64,000 nt of DNA, from contig JAUJOD010000005.1 of NCBI GenBank assembly GCA_030447865.1, positions 41,090 to 105,089 of the forward strand, in the 5' to 3' direction. The notes below the pieces were generated by a model that did no database searches, was not told the origin of the DNA, and was given only the letters and a program-made list of their open reading frames with translations. The position numbers and the translations under genes are program-made. Source of the stretch: Nocardioidaceae bacterium (GTDB lineage: Bacteria > Actinomycetota > Actinomycetes > Propionibacteriales > Nocardioidaceae). Shown piece by piece: positions 29,772 through 38,897 of this stretch. Numbering within the stretch: the first letter of the stretch is position 1; each line of letters starts with the position of its first letter.

Positions 29772-30050
29772 CTACTGAGGGTCTCGCCAATCCGGCACCT
29801 GCATCTGCACCTGCCGGATCGAGAACATCACCCGCTGCCGCAGCTCGACGGGTGCGCGCTCACAACATGACCGGGCGACAACGGCCTTGACCAGCCGCTC
29901 GTAGTCGACGGCGCGAAGGCAGGGCGCGCACTCCTCGAGGTGGGCCTGGATCTGCAGGCAGTCGGCGGTGTCGAGCTCGCTGTCGACGAACTCATAGACC
30001 CGCTCGAGAATTTCCTCGCAGTCGCGGCCAGCCGCCTTGCCGTAGCTCAT
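29772..30050 (-). CDS. rsrA: Zinc-binding redox anti-sigma factor (RsrA/RshA)
   Basis: 92-residue ZAS-family anti-sigma factor that holds SigR until thiol oxidation releases it. The sensor residues Cys11, His37, Cys41 and Cys44 (HLEECAPC) sit at the same positions as in Streptomyces RsrA. There are further cysteines in the middle (ARSCCER). It overlaps the sigR stop by 4 bases, so the pair is made in balance from one transcript. Confidence 0.95.
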   Translation of the reverse strand: MSYGKAAGRDCEEILERVYEFVDSELDTADCLQIQAHLEECAPCLRAVDYERLVKAVVARSCCERAPVELRQRVMFSIRQVQMQVPDWRDPQ

Positions 30051-30664
30051 GTGGTGACCTCCGGTTCGCGGAGGGCAGGGCTGCGGGTGAGCCCACGCTC
30101 GCGGGCGTAGTCGCCGAGCAGCCCGCGCAACTGATTGCGCCCACGGTGCAGCCGCGACATCACGGTGCCGACCGGAGTCGACATGATCTCGGCGATCTCC
30201 TTGTAGGCGAACCCCTCCACGTCGGCGAGGTAGACGGCGAGCCGGAAGTCTTCGGGGAGCTGCTGCAAGGCCTCCTTGACGTCGCTGTCGGGCAGGTGCT
30301 CGAGGGCTTCCATCTCGGCTGACTTCAGACCGGATGAGGTGTGGGTCTCCGCTCGGGCGAGCTGCCAGTCGTCGATCTCGTCGTGCGGGTCCTGGATCGG
30401 TTGCCGCTGCTTCTTGCGATAGCTGTTGATGAACGCGTTGGTGAGGATGCGGTAGAGCCAGGCCTTGAGGTTGGTGCCGTCCTTGAACTGGTGGAAGGCG
30501 GCGAAGGCCTTGGTGTAGGTCTCCTGAACCAAGTCTTCGGCGTCGTGCGGGTTCCGCGTCATGCGCATCGCCGCCGAGTAGAGCTGGTCAATGTGCACCA
30601 GCGCGTCGCGCTCGAATCGCGCCGTACGCTCCTCGATTGTCTCGTGAGCAGGAACCTGAGTCAT
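30047..30664 (-). CDS. sigR: ECF sigma factor SigR/SigH (thiol-oxidative stress)
   Basis: 205-residue group-4 sigma factor. Region 2 has [21 protein letters not shown], and region 4 has [34 protein letters not shown]. It is nearly collinear with mycobacterial SigH. I took the ATG at 30664. The frame is open to 30790, but that upstream start lies inside the SigR-type promoter, so a transcript from it could not include it. Controls thioredoxin and mycothiol systems in relatives. Co-encoded with its anti-sigma factor. Confidence 0.95.
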   Translation of the reverse strand: MTQVPAHETIEERTARFERDALVHIDQLYSAAMRMTRNPHDAEDLVQETYTKAFAAFHQFKDGTNLKAWLYRILTNAFINSYRKKQRQPIQDPHDEIDDWQLARAETHTSSGLKSAEMEALEHLPDSDVKEALQQLPEDFRLAVYLADVEGFAYKEIAEIMSTPVGTVMSRLHRGRNQLRGLLGDYARERGLTRSPALREPEVTT

Positions 30665-30767
30665 CACCGGTAAGGGTACCGAGAGGTGCCGACAGTCCGC
30701 TGACGTGTCGGCCACCCGGGCCAGCGCCCCACTACGGTCGGAGAAGTACAACGGCACGGCAGTGCTC

Positions 30768-30794
30768 AACACGCCGATGGTGCGGATCATTCCC
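30768..30794 (-). promoter_or_regulatory. SigR-type autoregulatory promoter
   Basis: On the minus strand GGGAAT (30794-30789), 18 bases, then GTT (30770-30768). This is the GGAAT-N18-GTT pattern of Streptomyces SigR and related SigH promoters. It points at sigR, about 100 bases upstream of its start, and would give positive autoregulation under thiol stress. Confidence 0.7.
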
Positions 30795-30841
30795 CTCGCG
30801 ACCCGAGCCGCCTCCCTGGTCCGGTGGCGGCGGCTGTTCTG

Positions 30842-31474
30842 TCAGCCAACCCGAGCGGTCACCCATTCGACGACCGCCTCGACGATAAGCGCGTACGTCT
30901 CGTCCTGGGACAGCACCGCACGCCGCGGCACGCGGAAGCTGTGGTCGGCGTCGGGGATCACCGCGAGGTCGACCTGCTCGGGGAAGTCCGCTGGTCCACC
31001 GAACCTGTCCCGTTCCCCTTGTACGACGAAGGTCGGCAGGCCGACGCCCAACAGCTCCGGCAACCTCGTCACGTCCGGGGAGCTGGGCGGCCGCAGCGGG
31101 AATGACAGCGCGACGCAGCCGACCGCCCCCATTGACGCCGCCAACCGGCAGGCAGCCCGCGCCCCGGTGCTGCGGCCGCCCAGCACCAGCGGGCAGCGCA
31201 CCCGGATCGCGTTCAGGCAGGCCACCGTGGCAGCGTCGAGAGTTTGCGGCCGGGGAGCCACCTTCTTGCCGGCCACGCGCCAGGGCTGCTCGATCCGAAA
31301 CACCGTGATCCCCTGCCGGGGCAGCTCACGGGCCAACGCGGTGAGGTCCGGAGAGTCAACGCCGCCGCCTGCGCCGTGGCCGAGCGCCAACGCGGCGAGG
31401 GGCCGCCGGGACCTGTCGGTGTGCAGCCTGGCGTCGCCGTACGCCGTCGCGACGGTGCGAACCGACGTGGTCAT
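30842..31474 (-). CDS. Alpha/beta hydrolase (Tex30/KANL3-like small hydrolase)
   Basis: 210-residue alpha/beta fold. The nucleophile elbow is GGRSTGARAA (G-x-S-x-G form). An aspartate in VVQGERDRFGG and a histidine in PDADHSF complete a plausible triad. The oxyanion segment LALGHGAGGG is near residue 30. The substrate is unknown. The ATG at 31474 overlaps the SRAP stop (ATGA), and the frame open further upstream lies inside SRAP. It is probably co-transcribed with SRAP, facing away from sigR. Confidence 0.82.
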   Translation of the reverse strand: MTTSVRTVATAYGDARLHTDRSRRPLAALALGHGAGGGVDSPDLTALARELPRQGITVFRIEQPWRVAGKKVAPRPQTLDAATVACLNAIRVRCPLVLGGRSTGARAACRLAASMGAVGCVALSFPLRPPSSPDVTRLPELLGVGLPTFVVQGERDRFGGPADFPEQVDLAVIPDADHSFRVPRRAVLSQDETYALIVEAVVEWVTARVG

Positions 31475-32259
31475 GCGTCGAAGAGGGTGGCCGGACCTGC
31501 CTCGACCGCGAGAGGTTCCACCAGGTGTGGCCCGTTGTTCGACACGGAGTTGACGTCCGTGGCGACGGGGTAGGCCTCCAGCCGCCCGGGTGCGGCGGGG
31601 GTGAGCAGGCGGCCGAGGTCGTCGGCAGCGGTGACGGCAGGGTCGAGCCATGCGGCGTACGAGCCGCGTTCGACCAGCATGGGCATCCGGTCGTGGATGT
31701 GGCCGAGCGCATCCTCCGCGGCCGTGGTGATGACGGTCGCGGTCCACAGGAAGGCGTTGGGGGCGTCCTCGGCGACTGACTCGTCGCGCCAGATCTCGTA
31801 CAGCCCAGCCATCGCGAGAACGTCGCCGTCAACCGGCCGGATGAAGAACGGCTGCTTGAGCGGTTTGTTCTTCTTGGTCAGCTGCTCGGTCGGGTACCAC
31901 TCGTAGTAGCCGTCGGCGGGCAGCAGGCAACGGCGCTTGGCGAAGGCGCGCCGAAATGCCGGCTTCTCGGCCAACGTCTCGACGCGGGCGTTGATCAGCC
32001 GGGAGCCGATGGCTGGGTCCTTCGCCCATGACGGCACCAGCCCCCACCTCAGCACCGCGAGCCGCCGCTGCTTGTCTCGCGCTTCGTCCTTGGCTCGGTC
32101 GTCCGGTTGTTTGGGGACCCGGTCGAACACGGCGTACACGTCCTTGGTGGGTGCGACGTTGTAGTCGGGCTCGAGCGGAGCGGATACGTCGACCCGGTCG
32201 ACCTCGAACTCCTCGACGAGGTCCTCGGGCTTGCGGCTAGAGGCGTACCGGCCACACAT
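31471..32259 (-). CDS. SRAP-domain protein (YedK/HMCES family)
   Basis: 262-residue protein that forms a covalent link to abasic sites in single-stranded DNA and shields them. The catalytic Cys2 becomes N-terminal after Met removal (MCGRYASSRKPEDLV). The segments YNVAPTKDVYAV, WGLVPSWAKDP, NARVETLAEKPAFR and RCLLPADGYYEW are the family signature. A later DRMPMLVER histidine-proline loop is present (HIHDRMPML). Its neighbourhood with aroA and rsgA resembles the mycobacterial Rv3226c locus. Confidence 0.94.
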   Translation of the reverse strand: MCGRYASSRKPEDLVEEFEVDRVDVSAPLEPDYNVAPTKDVYAVFDRVPKQPDDRAKDEARDKQRRLAVLRWGLVPSWAKDPAIGSRLINARVETLAEKPAFRRAFAKRRCLLPADGYYEWYPTEQLTKKNKPLKQPFFIRPVDGDVLAMAGLYEIWRDESVAEDAPNAFLWTATVITTAAEDALGHIHDRMPMLVERGSYAAWLDPAVTAADDLGRLLTPAAPGRLEAYPVATDVNSVSNNGPHLVEPLAVEAGPATLFDA

Positions 32260-32282
32260 GAGGCCACCTTGTCACAACGGTT

Positions 32283-32999
32283 CTAGTCGGGTTCACCGAG
32301 CAAGCGCACGGCCAGGGCGCCAAGGCATTCGTCGCTCACGCCGGCTGCCCGCAGATAGGCGGCTGCGCCTCCGTGGGCGTCGTCGACGTAGTCGAGCAGG
32401 CCGTGCATGGTGTCGGCGTCGGAGCGTTGCCGAGCCTGCAGCCGCTCCCGGGTACCGTCATCTGGGGCCGCCGCGAGTTCTTCGGCGAAGAACTCCGTCA
32501 GGCAGCCCGCGCTCAGGGAGTAGTCGGCGACGACCGCCTCTGCCCCTACACCGACGGCCCGCAGCACGAGGGCGATCAGGATGCCAGTGCGGTCCTTGCC
32601 GGCCAGACAATGAACCAGCACCCCACCGGGTGGGGCCGCGGCGACTGCGGTGACGCCGGCTGCGATTGCCCGGCCGTTGCGGTCGACGCTGCCCCGGTAG
32701 GTGTCCAGCACATCCTGTTCGGAGGCGGGGTTGCGAAGCTGGTCCATGCGCGGGTCGATCATGGGCACGAGCCGATAGTCATTTGACTCCCTCAGCGGGC
32801 TCGGGCGCTGGGCTGCCTCGCCCTCGGACCGCAGATCGACGACCCGAGAGATGCCCGCCTCCGCCAGTTGCTCGACGATCTGCGCGGCCTGACCGCGGGG
32901 TAGGTCGGAGCGGTACAGCCGCCCGGGTTGCACTCGCGTGCCTCCTTCGGTGAGCAGCCCGCCCACCTCTCGAGCGTTGCTGCACCAGGACCACTGCAT
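32283..32999 (-). CDS. Protein tyrosine phosphatase (DSP-like, Y_phosphatase3 family)
   Basis: 238-residue phosphatase with the PTP loop HCLAGKDRTG (C-x5-R) near residue 125. The N-terminal NAREVGGLLTEGGTRVQPGRLYRSD segment is typical of the PtpB-like group. The start is uncertain: I use the ATG at 32999 because only about 8 residues normally precede the NxRxVGG motif; a GTG at 33047 is possible. The frame stays open to 34172 opposite aspS, but that part is antisense shadow. Divergent from aspS and its T-box leader. Confidence 0.85.
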   Translation of the reverse strand: MQWSWCSNAREVGGLLTEGGTRVQPGRLYRSDLPRGQAAQIVEQLAEAGISRVVDLRSEGEAAQRPSPLRESNDYRLVPMIDPRMDQLRNPASEQDVLDTYRGSVDRNGRAIAAGVTAVAAAPPGGVLVHCLAGKDRTGILIALVLRAVGVGAEAVVADYSLSAGCLTEFFAEELAAAPDDGTRERLQARQRSDADTMHGLLDYVDDAHGGAAAYLRAAGVSDECLGALAVRLLGEPD

Positions 33000-33098
33000 G
33001 AACCTGGCTGACCCGCCAGCCGTTGAGGGGTCCGGGGTGTGCTCCACCGAATCGACTGTAGAGGAGCGGTCGGCTTCGCTAGACTCCCCAGCAACAGC

Positions 33099-33300
33099 GA
33101 CGACGGAACCGAGTAGTCGCAGGATCACCGCAGCCCAGAGAGCCGCCGGTAGCTGAGAAGGCGGACTGCGTACCTGCGCCGAAGACACTCCCGAGCTGAG
33201 CAGTGAAAGGTCGGCGCTTCGCAGCGCCGGCGAAGGTGTGGTGGCACCGCGAACTTGCCCGTCGCCCACGCCTCCGGGGCAACCGACCCCCTGGAGGTGA
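33099..33300 (+). promoter_or_regulatory. Translational T-box riboswitch of aspS
   Basis: Uncharged-tRNA sensor. Stem I begins CGGAACCGAGTAGTCGC and contains AGAGAGCC. The likely specifier codon is GAC (Asp) at 33164-33166, in GCGGACTGCG. The T-box core GGTGTGGTGGCACCGCG lies at 33235-33251, with TGGC (33242-33245) able to pair to GCCA of tRNA-Asp. CCTCCGGGG (33271-33279) can sequester the ribosome site GGAGG (33293-33297). Alternatively CCACGCC (33266-33272) pairs with GGTGTGG (33235-33241). The two folds exclude each other, so the switch acts on translation. Confidence 0.88.
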
Positions 33301-33305
33301 CCTGC

Positions 33306-34625
33306 ATGACTCCCCCGCCGAACCCCGTTCTTCCCCGCACACTCGCGGCCGACCTCTCGACGTATGCCGACCGGCCGGGCATCCCGGTGCGCATCAACGG
33401 CTGGGTGCACCGGCGCAGGCGGCTGTCGGGGTTGGCGTTCGTGGTCATCCGGGACAGATCCGGTACGGCGCAGGTTGTGGTGCGCGAGGAGGCGACGCTC
33501 GCTGCCCTTGACGGGTTGCCCGAGGAGACAACAGTCGAGGTGGCCGGAATCACGAGCACCAACCCGCAGGCTCCTGGCGGGGTGGAGATTGTCGACCCTC
33601 AGTTCACGGCGCTCACCGATGCAGCCAGCACTCCGCCCATCGAGCTGTGGCGGCCGAGCATCACCGCCGGCCTGCCGACTCTGCTCGACGCGGCGCCGGT
33701 GACATGGCGGCACCCGAGACAGCAGGCCAGGTGGCAGTTGGCTGCTGCGTCGCTGCACGGCTTCCGGTCCACGCTCGACGCTGCAGGCTTCACCGAGGTG
33801 CACAGTCCCAAGATCGTCGAGTCGGCTACGGAGTCCGGCGCGTCGGTCTTCGAGATTGACTACTTCGGCCGGCCGGCGTACCTCGCACAGTCGCCGCAGT
33901 TCTACAAGCAGGTGCTGGTCGGCGTCTTCGAGCGGGTCTACGAGGTCGGGCCGGTCTTCCGCGCCGAGCCGCACGACACCGTGCGGCACCTGGCGGAGTA
34001 CGTCTCGCTCGACGTCGAACTCGGGTTCATCGCCGATCACCGCGACGTCGTCGCCGTGCTCCGTGACGTGGTGGCCGGAATGATCGCCAGCGTGCATGCC
34101 AGAGCAGGAGCGGCGGTGCGGCTGCTCGACATCGAGGTGCCGGCCGTCCCCGCAGAGTTCCCGCTCCTGCACTTCCGGGAAGCGCTCGAGATCGCCGGTG
34201 CGCCGGCCGACGAGCCCGACCTGTCACCGGCGCACGAGCGAGCCGTGGGCGCCTGGGGACGAGAGGTGCATGGCAGCGACTTCGTCGTCGTTGAGGGCTA
34301 CCCCACGGCTCACCGCGCCTTCTACAGCCACCCCGAGCCGCACGACCCCCACTGGTCGCGGTCGTTCGACCTGATCTTCCGCGGCGTCGAGCTCGTCAGC
34401 GGCGCCCAACGGCTGCACCGGTACGCCGACTACGTGCAGGCCCTGCACGCACGGGGCCTGCCGCTCGAGCCGTACGCCGCCTACATCGACGCCTTCACGT
34501 CGGGCATCCCTCCCCATGGCGGCTTCGCCATCGGGCTGGAGCGGTGGACCGGGCGCCTGGTCGGGGTCGACAACATCCGGGAGGTGACCCTGTTTCCTCG
34601 CGACCTGCACCGACTGGCGCCATGA
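33306..34625 (+). CDS. aspS: Archaeal-type aspartyl-tRNA synthetase (probably Asp/Asn non-discriminating)
   Basis: 439-residue class IIb synthetase. The N-terminal OB-fold (RINGWVHRRRRLSGLAFVVIRDRSG) binds the anticodon. Motif 2 is YEVGPVFRAEPHDTVRHLAEYVSLDVE, and motif 3 is GGFAIGLERWTGRLVGVDNIREVTLFPRD. It lacks the GAD insertion of the bacterial AspRS and has the length of archaeal enzymes. Such enzymes often charge both tRNA-Asp and tRNA-Asn, the latter then amidated by GatCAB. Start at 33306 behind GGAGG, under a T-box leader. Confidence 0.92.
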   Translation: MTPPPNPVLPRTLAADLSTYADRPGIPVRINGWVHRRRRLSGLAFVVIRDRSGTAQVVVREEATLAALDGLPEETTVEVAGITSTNPQAPGGVEIVDPQFTALTDAASTPPIELWRPSITAGLPTLLDAAPVTWRHPRQQARWQLAAASLHGFRSTLDAAGFTEVHSPKIVESATESGASVFEIDYFGRPAYLAQSPQFYKQVLVGVFERVYEVGPVFRAEPHDTVRHLAEYVSLDVELGFIADHRDVVAVLRDVVAGMIASVHARAGAAVRLLDIEVPAVPAEFPLLHFREALEIAGAPADEPDLSPAHERAVGAWGREVHGSDFVVVEGYPTAHRAFYSHPEPHDPHWSRSFDLIFRGVELVSGAQRLHRYADYVQALHARGLPLEPYAAYIDAFTSGIPPHGGFAIGLERWTGRLVGVDNIREVTLFPRDLHRLAP

Positions 34626-34652
34626 GGTAGCGGTATGCGGTAAGAATGGGTC

Positions 34653-35141
34653 ATGGCCCTCGTCAGAAGAATCGCCCGCCCGATGCTGTCGTCGATGTTC
34701 GTCTCCGGCGGCATCAACTCGCTGAAGAACGCCGACTACCTGGCGAAGCGGGCCGAACCGGTCACCGAAAAAGTGGAGCCGGCCGTCGACATGGCGTCGT
34801 GGCTACCTGTCGCGCTCGACTCCAAGCAGATGGTGCAGCTCAACGGAGCCGTGCACGTCGTCGGTGGCGCTCTGCTGGCGATGGGCAAGGCGCCTCGGCT
34901 CGCTGCCCTGGCGCTGGCGGTGAGCCTGGTGCCCACGACAGCCGCCGGGCACCGGTTCTGGGAGGAGTCCGACCCGCAGCAGCGGTCCAACCAGCGGGTG
35001 CACTTCCTGAAGAACGTGTCGATGATGGGCGGGCTGCTGCTCGCTGCCGTCGACACCGAGGGCAAGCCGAGCATCGCCTGGCGGGCCAAGCGGCAGGCTG
35101 GCCTGGCGAAGCAGCAGGCGAGCAAGCTGACCTCGAGCTAG
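34653..35141 (+). CDS. DoxX family membrane protein
   Basis: 162-residue protein of the DoxX/SURF4-like group. The N-terminus MALVRRIARPMLSSMFVSGGINSLKN and the middle VQLNGAVHVVGGALLAMGKAPRLAALALAV are typical, with about three to four membrane helices. DoxX proteins have been linked to SOD and thiol oxidation complexes in mycobacteria. It sits just ahead of aroA on the same strand. Confidence 0.85.
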   Translation: MALVRRIARPMLSSMFVSGGINSLKNADYLAKRAEPVTEKVEPAVDMASWLPVALDSKQMVQLNGAVHVVGGALLAMGKAPRLAALALAVSLVPTTAAGHRFWEESDPQQRSNQRVHFLKNVSMMGGLLLAAVDTEGKPSIAWRAKRQAGLAKQQASKLTSS

Positions 35142-35162
35142 CTCGGTCAGCTGTACGGCGAT

Positions 35163-36446
35163 GTGCACGGCGTGACGACGACCGACATCAGCACCTGGGC
35201 TGCGCCGTATGCGAGCGGACCGGTGCGGGGAGCGGTCGACGTACCTGGGTCGAAGTCGATCACCAACCGAGCGCTCCTGCTGGCAGCACTGGCCGACGGG
35301 CCATCCACCCTGCACCGACCGCTGCTGGCTCGCGACACCCGCCTGATGGTGCAGGCGCTGACCTCGCTCGGCGTAGGCATCACCGACGGCCCCGACTCGC
35401 TGACCGTGACCCCTGGACCGCTGACCGGTCCAGCCGCCGTTGACTGCGGCCTGGCGGGCACCGTGATGCGCTTCGTCCCCCCGGTCGCCGCCCTGGCGAC
35501 CGGCACGGTCACCTTCGACGGCGACCCGCGGGCGAGGGAGCGCCCGATGGACCAGATCCTGCATGCCCTGCGCACGCTCGGCGTCGGCGTACAGCCGGCA
35601 GCGCGGTCGTTGCCATTCACCCTGGAGGGCACCGGACAGGTGGCGGGGGGCACCGTCACGATCGACGCGTCAGCGTCCAGCCAGTTCGTGTCGGCGCTGC
35701 TGCTCGCGGGTGCGCGCTACGACCAGGGAGTCGACGTGCGCCACGACGGCAAGCCGGTGCCGTCGCTCCCCCACATCGCGATGACCGTCGCCATGCTGAG
35801 GCAGCGCGGGGTGACAGTCGACGACTCCGACCCGGACCGCTGGGCGGTCACGCCGGGCCCCATAAGAGCAGTGGAGGTCGACGTCGAACCCGACCTCAGC
35901 AACGCGGCCCCGTTCCTGGCTGCGGCGGTCGTGACAGCCGGCACGGTCACTGTGCGCGGCTGGCCCAAAGCCACCACCCAGGCTGGCGACGCCCTGCAGT
36001 GGATCCTCAGGCAGTTCGGCGCAACGGCGACGCTTGACTCGGCCGGCCTGACGGTCACCGGGCCTGACCGGGTCGTCGGGGTCGACCTCGACCTGCACGA
36101 GGTGGGTGAGTTGGTGCCGGTAGTCGCCGCTGTCGCCGCGGTGGCCGACGCACCGTCGTACCTGCGCGGCATCGCCCACCTGCGCGGCCACGAGACGGAC
36201 CGGCTCGCCGCTTTGCGCACCGAGCTAGAACGTCTCGGCGCCGACGTCAGCGAGACAGCCGACGGTCTGGAGATCCGGCCCCGGCCGCTGACGGGTGCAG
36301 TCGTACGGACGTACGGCGACCACCGGATGGCCCAAGCGGCCGCGGTGCTCGGCCTCGTCGTGCCGGGGGCGCTGGTCGAGGACGTCGCGACGACGGCAAA
36401 GACGCACCCCGCCTTCGTCGACGCCTGGACGGCGCTGGTCAGGTGA
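35163..36446 (+). CDS. aroA: 3-phosphoshikimate 1-carboxyvinyltransferase (EPSP synthase)
   Basis: Sixth step of the shikimate pathway: joins shikimate-3-phosphate and phosphoenolpyruvate. The 427-residue, two-lobed enzyme shows [18 protein letters not shown] at the N-terminus, [15 protein letters not shown] for LDNAGT-like PEP binding, and [13 protein letters not shown] near the C-terminus. The LAGT segment and GTG start are as in mycobacteria. A second GTG 9 bases later is possible. The stop overlaps the rsgA start by 4 bases. Confidence 0.96.
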   Translation: MHGVTTTDISTWAAPYASGPVRGAVDVPGSKSITNRALLLAALADGPSTLHRPLLARDTRLMVQALTSLGVGITDGPDSLTVTPGPLTGPAAVDCGLAGTVMRFVPPVAALATGTVTFDGDPRARERPMDQILHALRTLGVGVQPAARSLPFTLEGTGQVAGGTVTIDASASSQFVSALLLAGARYDQGVDVRHDGKPVPSLPHIAMTVAMLRQRGVTVDDSDPDRWAVTPGPIRAVEVDVEPDLSNAAPFLAAAVVTAGTVTVRGWPKATTQAGDALQWILRQFGATATLDSAGLTVTGPDRVVGVDLDLHEVGELVPVVAAVAAVADAPSYLRGIAHLRGHETDRLAALRTELERLGADVSETADGLEIRPRPLTGAVVRTYGDHRMAQAAAVLGLVVPGALVEDVATTAKTHPAFVDAWTALVR

Positions 36447-37465
36447 GCCCAGCGCGCGACGTCGAAGACCCGGCCCACTACGACCGTCCCCGGCGGCACA
36501 CCCGCCCCCGCACGAAGACGCGGCCGTCGCATGACGACGCGGTGCCAGGAGTAGTCGTTACCGTCGACCGGGGCAGGTTCACCGTCCAGGTGGAGGGCTC
36601 AGCCGAGCCACGAATCGTGACAGCGATGAAGTCCCGTCCGCTGGGCCGCAAAGGCGTCGTCGTGGGAGATCGGGTCCGTCTCGTCGGGGACGTGAGCGGC
36701 ACCACCGGCAGTCTGGCCCGCATCGTGGGGATCGAACCGCGACGCACGGTGCTCCGGCGCACCGCCGATGACGACGACCCGATCGAGCGCGTGCTCGTGG
36801 CAAACGCCACCCAGCTCGTGGTGGTCACAGCGGTTGCCAACCCGGAGCCTCGCCCGCGCCTGATCGACCGAGCGCTGGTGGCGGCGTACGACGCGACGCT
36901 CGATCCGCTGCTCTGCCTCACGAAGGTCGACCTCGCCGACCCTGAGGACCTGCTTGCGATCTACCGACCGCTCGGTGTGCCGTACGTCGTGGCCGAGCGG
37001 GGCAGCGATCTCGGCGACGTCCGGGCGCGCCTCCAGGACGAGGTCAGCGTCATGGTCGGGCACTCAGGCGTCGGAAAGTCGACGCTGGTCAATGCGCTGG
37101 TGCCGGGGGCCGGGCGTCTCACCGGCCACGTCAACGTTGTCACGGGCCGCGGTCGGCACACCTCGAGCTCCGCCTATGCTCTCGAGCTGCCGTTCGGTGG
37201 GTGGGTGATCGACACCCCCGGCATCCGCTCGTTCGGACTGGCCCACGTCGACCCGCGGCAGCTGATCGGCGCCTTCGCCGACCTCAAGGCGGTCACCCGC
37301 GACTGCCCACGGGGCTGCACGCATGCCCAGACCGAACCGGAGTGTGCCCTCGACGAGGCAGCGGCCGCGGGTCTCGTGGGCCCGGACCGAGTCGACTCGT
37401 TCCGGCGGCTGCTGGCGAGCCGCGAGCCGCCAGCCGGTCAGTCGCGATCGGCCGTGGAGTCGTAG
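36443..37465 (+). CDS. rsgA: Ribosome small-subunit-dependent GTPase A
   Basis: GTPase that helps late 30S assembly. It has an OB domain (residues 30-100), then a circularly permuted G domain in which NKxD-type TKVDLAD precedes the P-loop [14 protein letters not shown]. The C-terminal zinc finger has Cys/His in [16 protein letters not shown]. At 340 residues it is slightly long because of an Arg/His-rich N-terminus. It is translated with overlap from aroA, as in Mycobacterium (Rv3227-Rv3228). Confidence 0.95.
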   Translation: MSPARDVEDPAHYDRPRRHTRPRTKTRPSHDDAVPGVVVTVDRGRFTVQVEGSAEPRIVTAMKSRPLGRKGVVVGDRVRLVGDVSGTTGSLARIVGIEPRRTVLRRTADDDDPIERVLVANATQLVVVTAVANPEPRPRLIDRALVAAYDATLDPLLCLTKVDLADPEDLLAIYRPLGVPYVVAERGSDLGDVRARLQDEVSVMVGHSGVGKSTLVNALVPGAGRLTGHVNVVTGRGRHTSSSAYALELPFGGWVIDTPGIRSFGLAHVDPRQLIGAFADLKAVTRDCPRGCTHAQTEPECALDEAAAAGLVGPDRVDSFRRLLASREPPAGQSRSAVES

Positions 37466-37926
37466 TCCACGTCGCCGGTTGGGTTCCAGACCGCGCGGGC
37501 CCCGACGTCACCCACCCGGTAGGTCTGGAAGGCGACCCCAGCTGCGCTGAGGACCAGCACGACCGCGAGAACGGTGATGGTCAGGTCGCTACGGGCGTTG
37601 CGGGTCAGCAGGAACGCCGCGACCGCCAGGACCGCATAGCCGATCGTGGCGTAGTACAGCACGTCGGCGCGGTCCGCATGCAGCTCGACCAGATCCTGGG
37701 AAGGACCTTCGAGGCCGAGCACCGCCTCGAACCGCTCGCCACTCACCTTCGCGATGTAGACCGCGGCCACCGCGCCCACCGAGACCACCAGCAGCGGCAC
37801 CCGAGACCAGGCGCGGGTGCGGGGGATGGCGAAGAGTACGCCGAGCGCAGCGGCGAGCGGCACGAGCACGACAGCAGCGTGCAACGCCAGCGCGTGCGTC
37901 GGCAGGCCGTTGATCTCGTCGAACAT
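37438..37926 (-). CDS. DUF2231 family membrane protein
   Basis: 162-residue protein with four membrane helices. The histidine-containing start (GLPTHALALHAAVVLVPLAA) and the HADRADVLYY segment are typical of DUF2231, a family with suggested but unproven haem or redox links. Its 3' end overlaps the rsgA 3' end by 28 bases on the opposite strand. ATG at 37926. Confidence 0.85.
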   Translation of the reverse strand: MFDEINGLPTHALALHAAVVLVPLAAALGVLFAIPRTRAWSRVPLLVVSVGAVAAVYIAKVSGERFEAVLGLEGPSQDLVELHADRADVLYYATIGYAVLAVAAFLLTRNARSDLTITVLAVVLVLSAAGVAFQTYRVGDVGARAVWNPTGDVDYDSTADRD

Positions 37927-38108
37927 GACACCTCATTGTTGCGGTTACCGACTCCCAGTACCTCACAACACGTCCCGGCCCCCTGCATTGAACCTTGGGA
38001 GTACGACGCTTTGGATGCGCACTACTGCCCGGCTCAAGACGTGATAAGGCGCTGACCCGGCAGCGAGCCAGCTGAGGCGGCGCGACAGTTCGCCATACGC
38101 TGAGCGCC

Positions 38109-38897
38109 ATGGCCTCGGAGTACAACGACGACCTGCGGCTGGCTCATGTGCTCGCCGACGACGCCGACTCGATCACGATGGCCCGCTTCAAGGCCCAAGA
38201 CCTGCACGTCGCCACCAAGCCGGACCTCACGCCGGTCAGTGACGCTGACAATGCGGTCGAGGATGTCCTGCGGCGTTCGCTCGGTCGGGCCAGGCCGCGC
38301 GACGCCGTCCTCGGCGAGGAGTCAGGCTCCTCCGGCTGGGGCCAGCGGCGGTGGGTGATCGACCCGATCGACGGCACCAAGAACTTCGTGCGCGGCGTGC
38401 CCGTGTGGGCGACGCTGATCGCCTTGATGGTCGAGGACGAGGTGGTCGCCGGCGTGGTTTCCGCACCGGCGCTCGGACGGCGGTGGTGGGCCGCCCGAGG
38501 CGACGGCGCCTGGACCGGGAAGTCACTGGCCGCCGCGGCTCCTTGTCGGGTCTCTGACGTCGCCACGCTCGAGGAAGCGTCGATGTCGTACTCGTCTGTG
38601 ACGAGCTGGGCGGAGCACGGGCGGTTCGACGACTTCATCGAGCTGGCCCGGCGCTGCTGGCGGACCCGCGCCTACGGGGACTTCTGGTCGGCGATGCTGG
38701 TGGCCGAGGGAGCCGTCGACATCGCCACCGAGCCGGACCTGCAGCTGTACGACATGGCCCCGCTGGCGGTGATCGTCGACGAGGCAGGTGGCCGGTTCAC
38801 GAGCCTGGCGGGGGCCGACGGTCCGCTGGGCGGCGACGCGCTAGCCACCAACGGCCGCCTCCACGACGCTGTGTTGGAGCTGCTCGGCCGCCCCTGA
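38109..38897 (+). CDS. hisN: Histidinol-phosphatase, inositol-monophosphatase family
   Basis: 262-residue metal-dependent phosphatase. Metal ligands lie in GEESG and DPIDGTKNF; YDMAPLAVIVDEAGG is the second metal/substrate motif. The sequence resembles the actinobacterial HisN group, which removes phosphate from L-histidinol phosphate. A general inositol or fructose bisphosphatase role cannot be excluded. Its 3' end overlaps the opposite membrane-protein gene by 101 bases. Confidence 0.88.
   Translation: MASEYNDDLRLAHVLADDADSITMARFKAQDLHVATKPDLTPVSDADNAVEDVLRRSLGRARPRDAVLGEESGSSGWGQRRWVIDPIDGTKNFVRGVPVWATLIALMVEDEVVAGVVSAPALGRRWWAARGDGAWTGKSLAAAAPCRVSDVATLEEASMSYSSVTSWAEHGRFDDFIELARRCWRTRAYGDFWSAMLVAEGAVDIATEPDLQLYDMAPLAVIVDEAGGRFTSLAGADGPLGGDALATNGRLHDAVLELLGRP

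Noticed and set aside
30665..30790. Longer SigR form from the upstream ATG, similar in idea to the Streptomyces long isoform
   Set aside because: The ATG lies inside the SigR-type promoter and the extra 42 residues have no family similarity; only another promoter could produce it.
33000..34172. N-terminal extension of the tyrosine phosphatase frame
   Set aside because: It runs opposite the T-box and aspS; the family N-terminus is at about 32999, so the rest is antisense.
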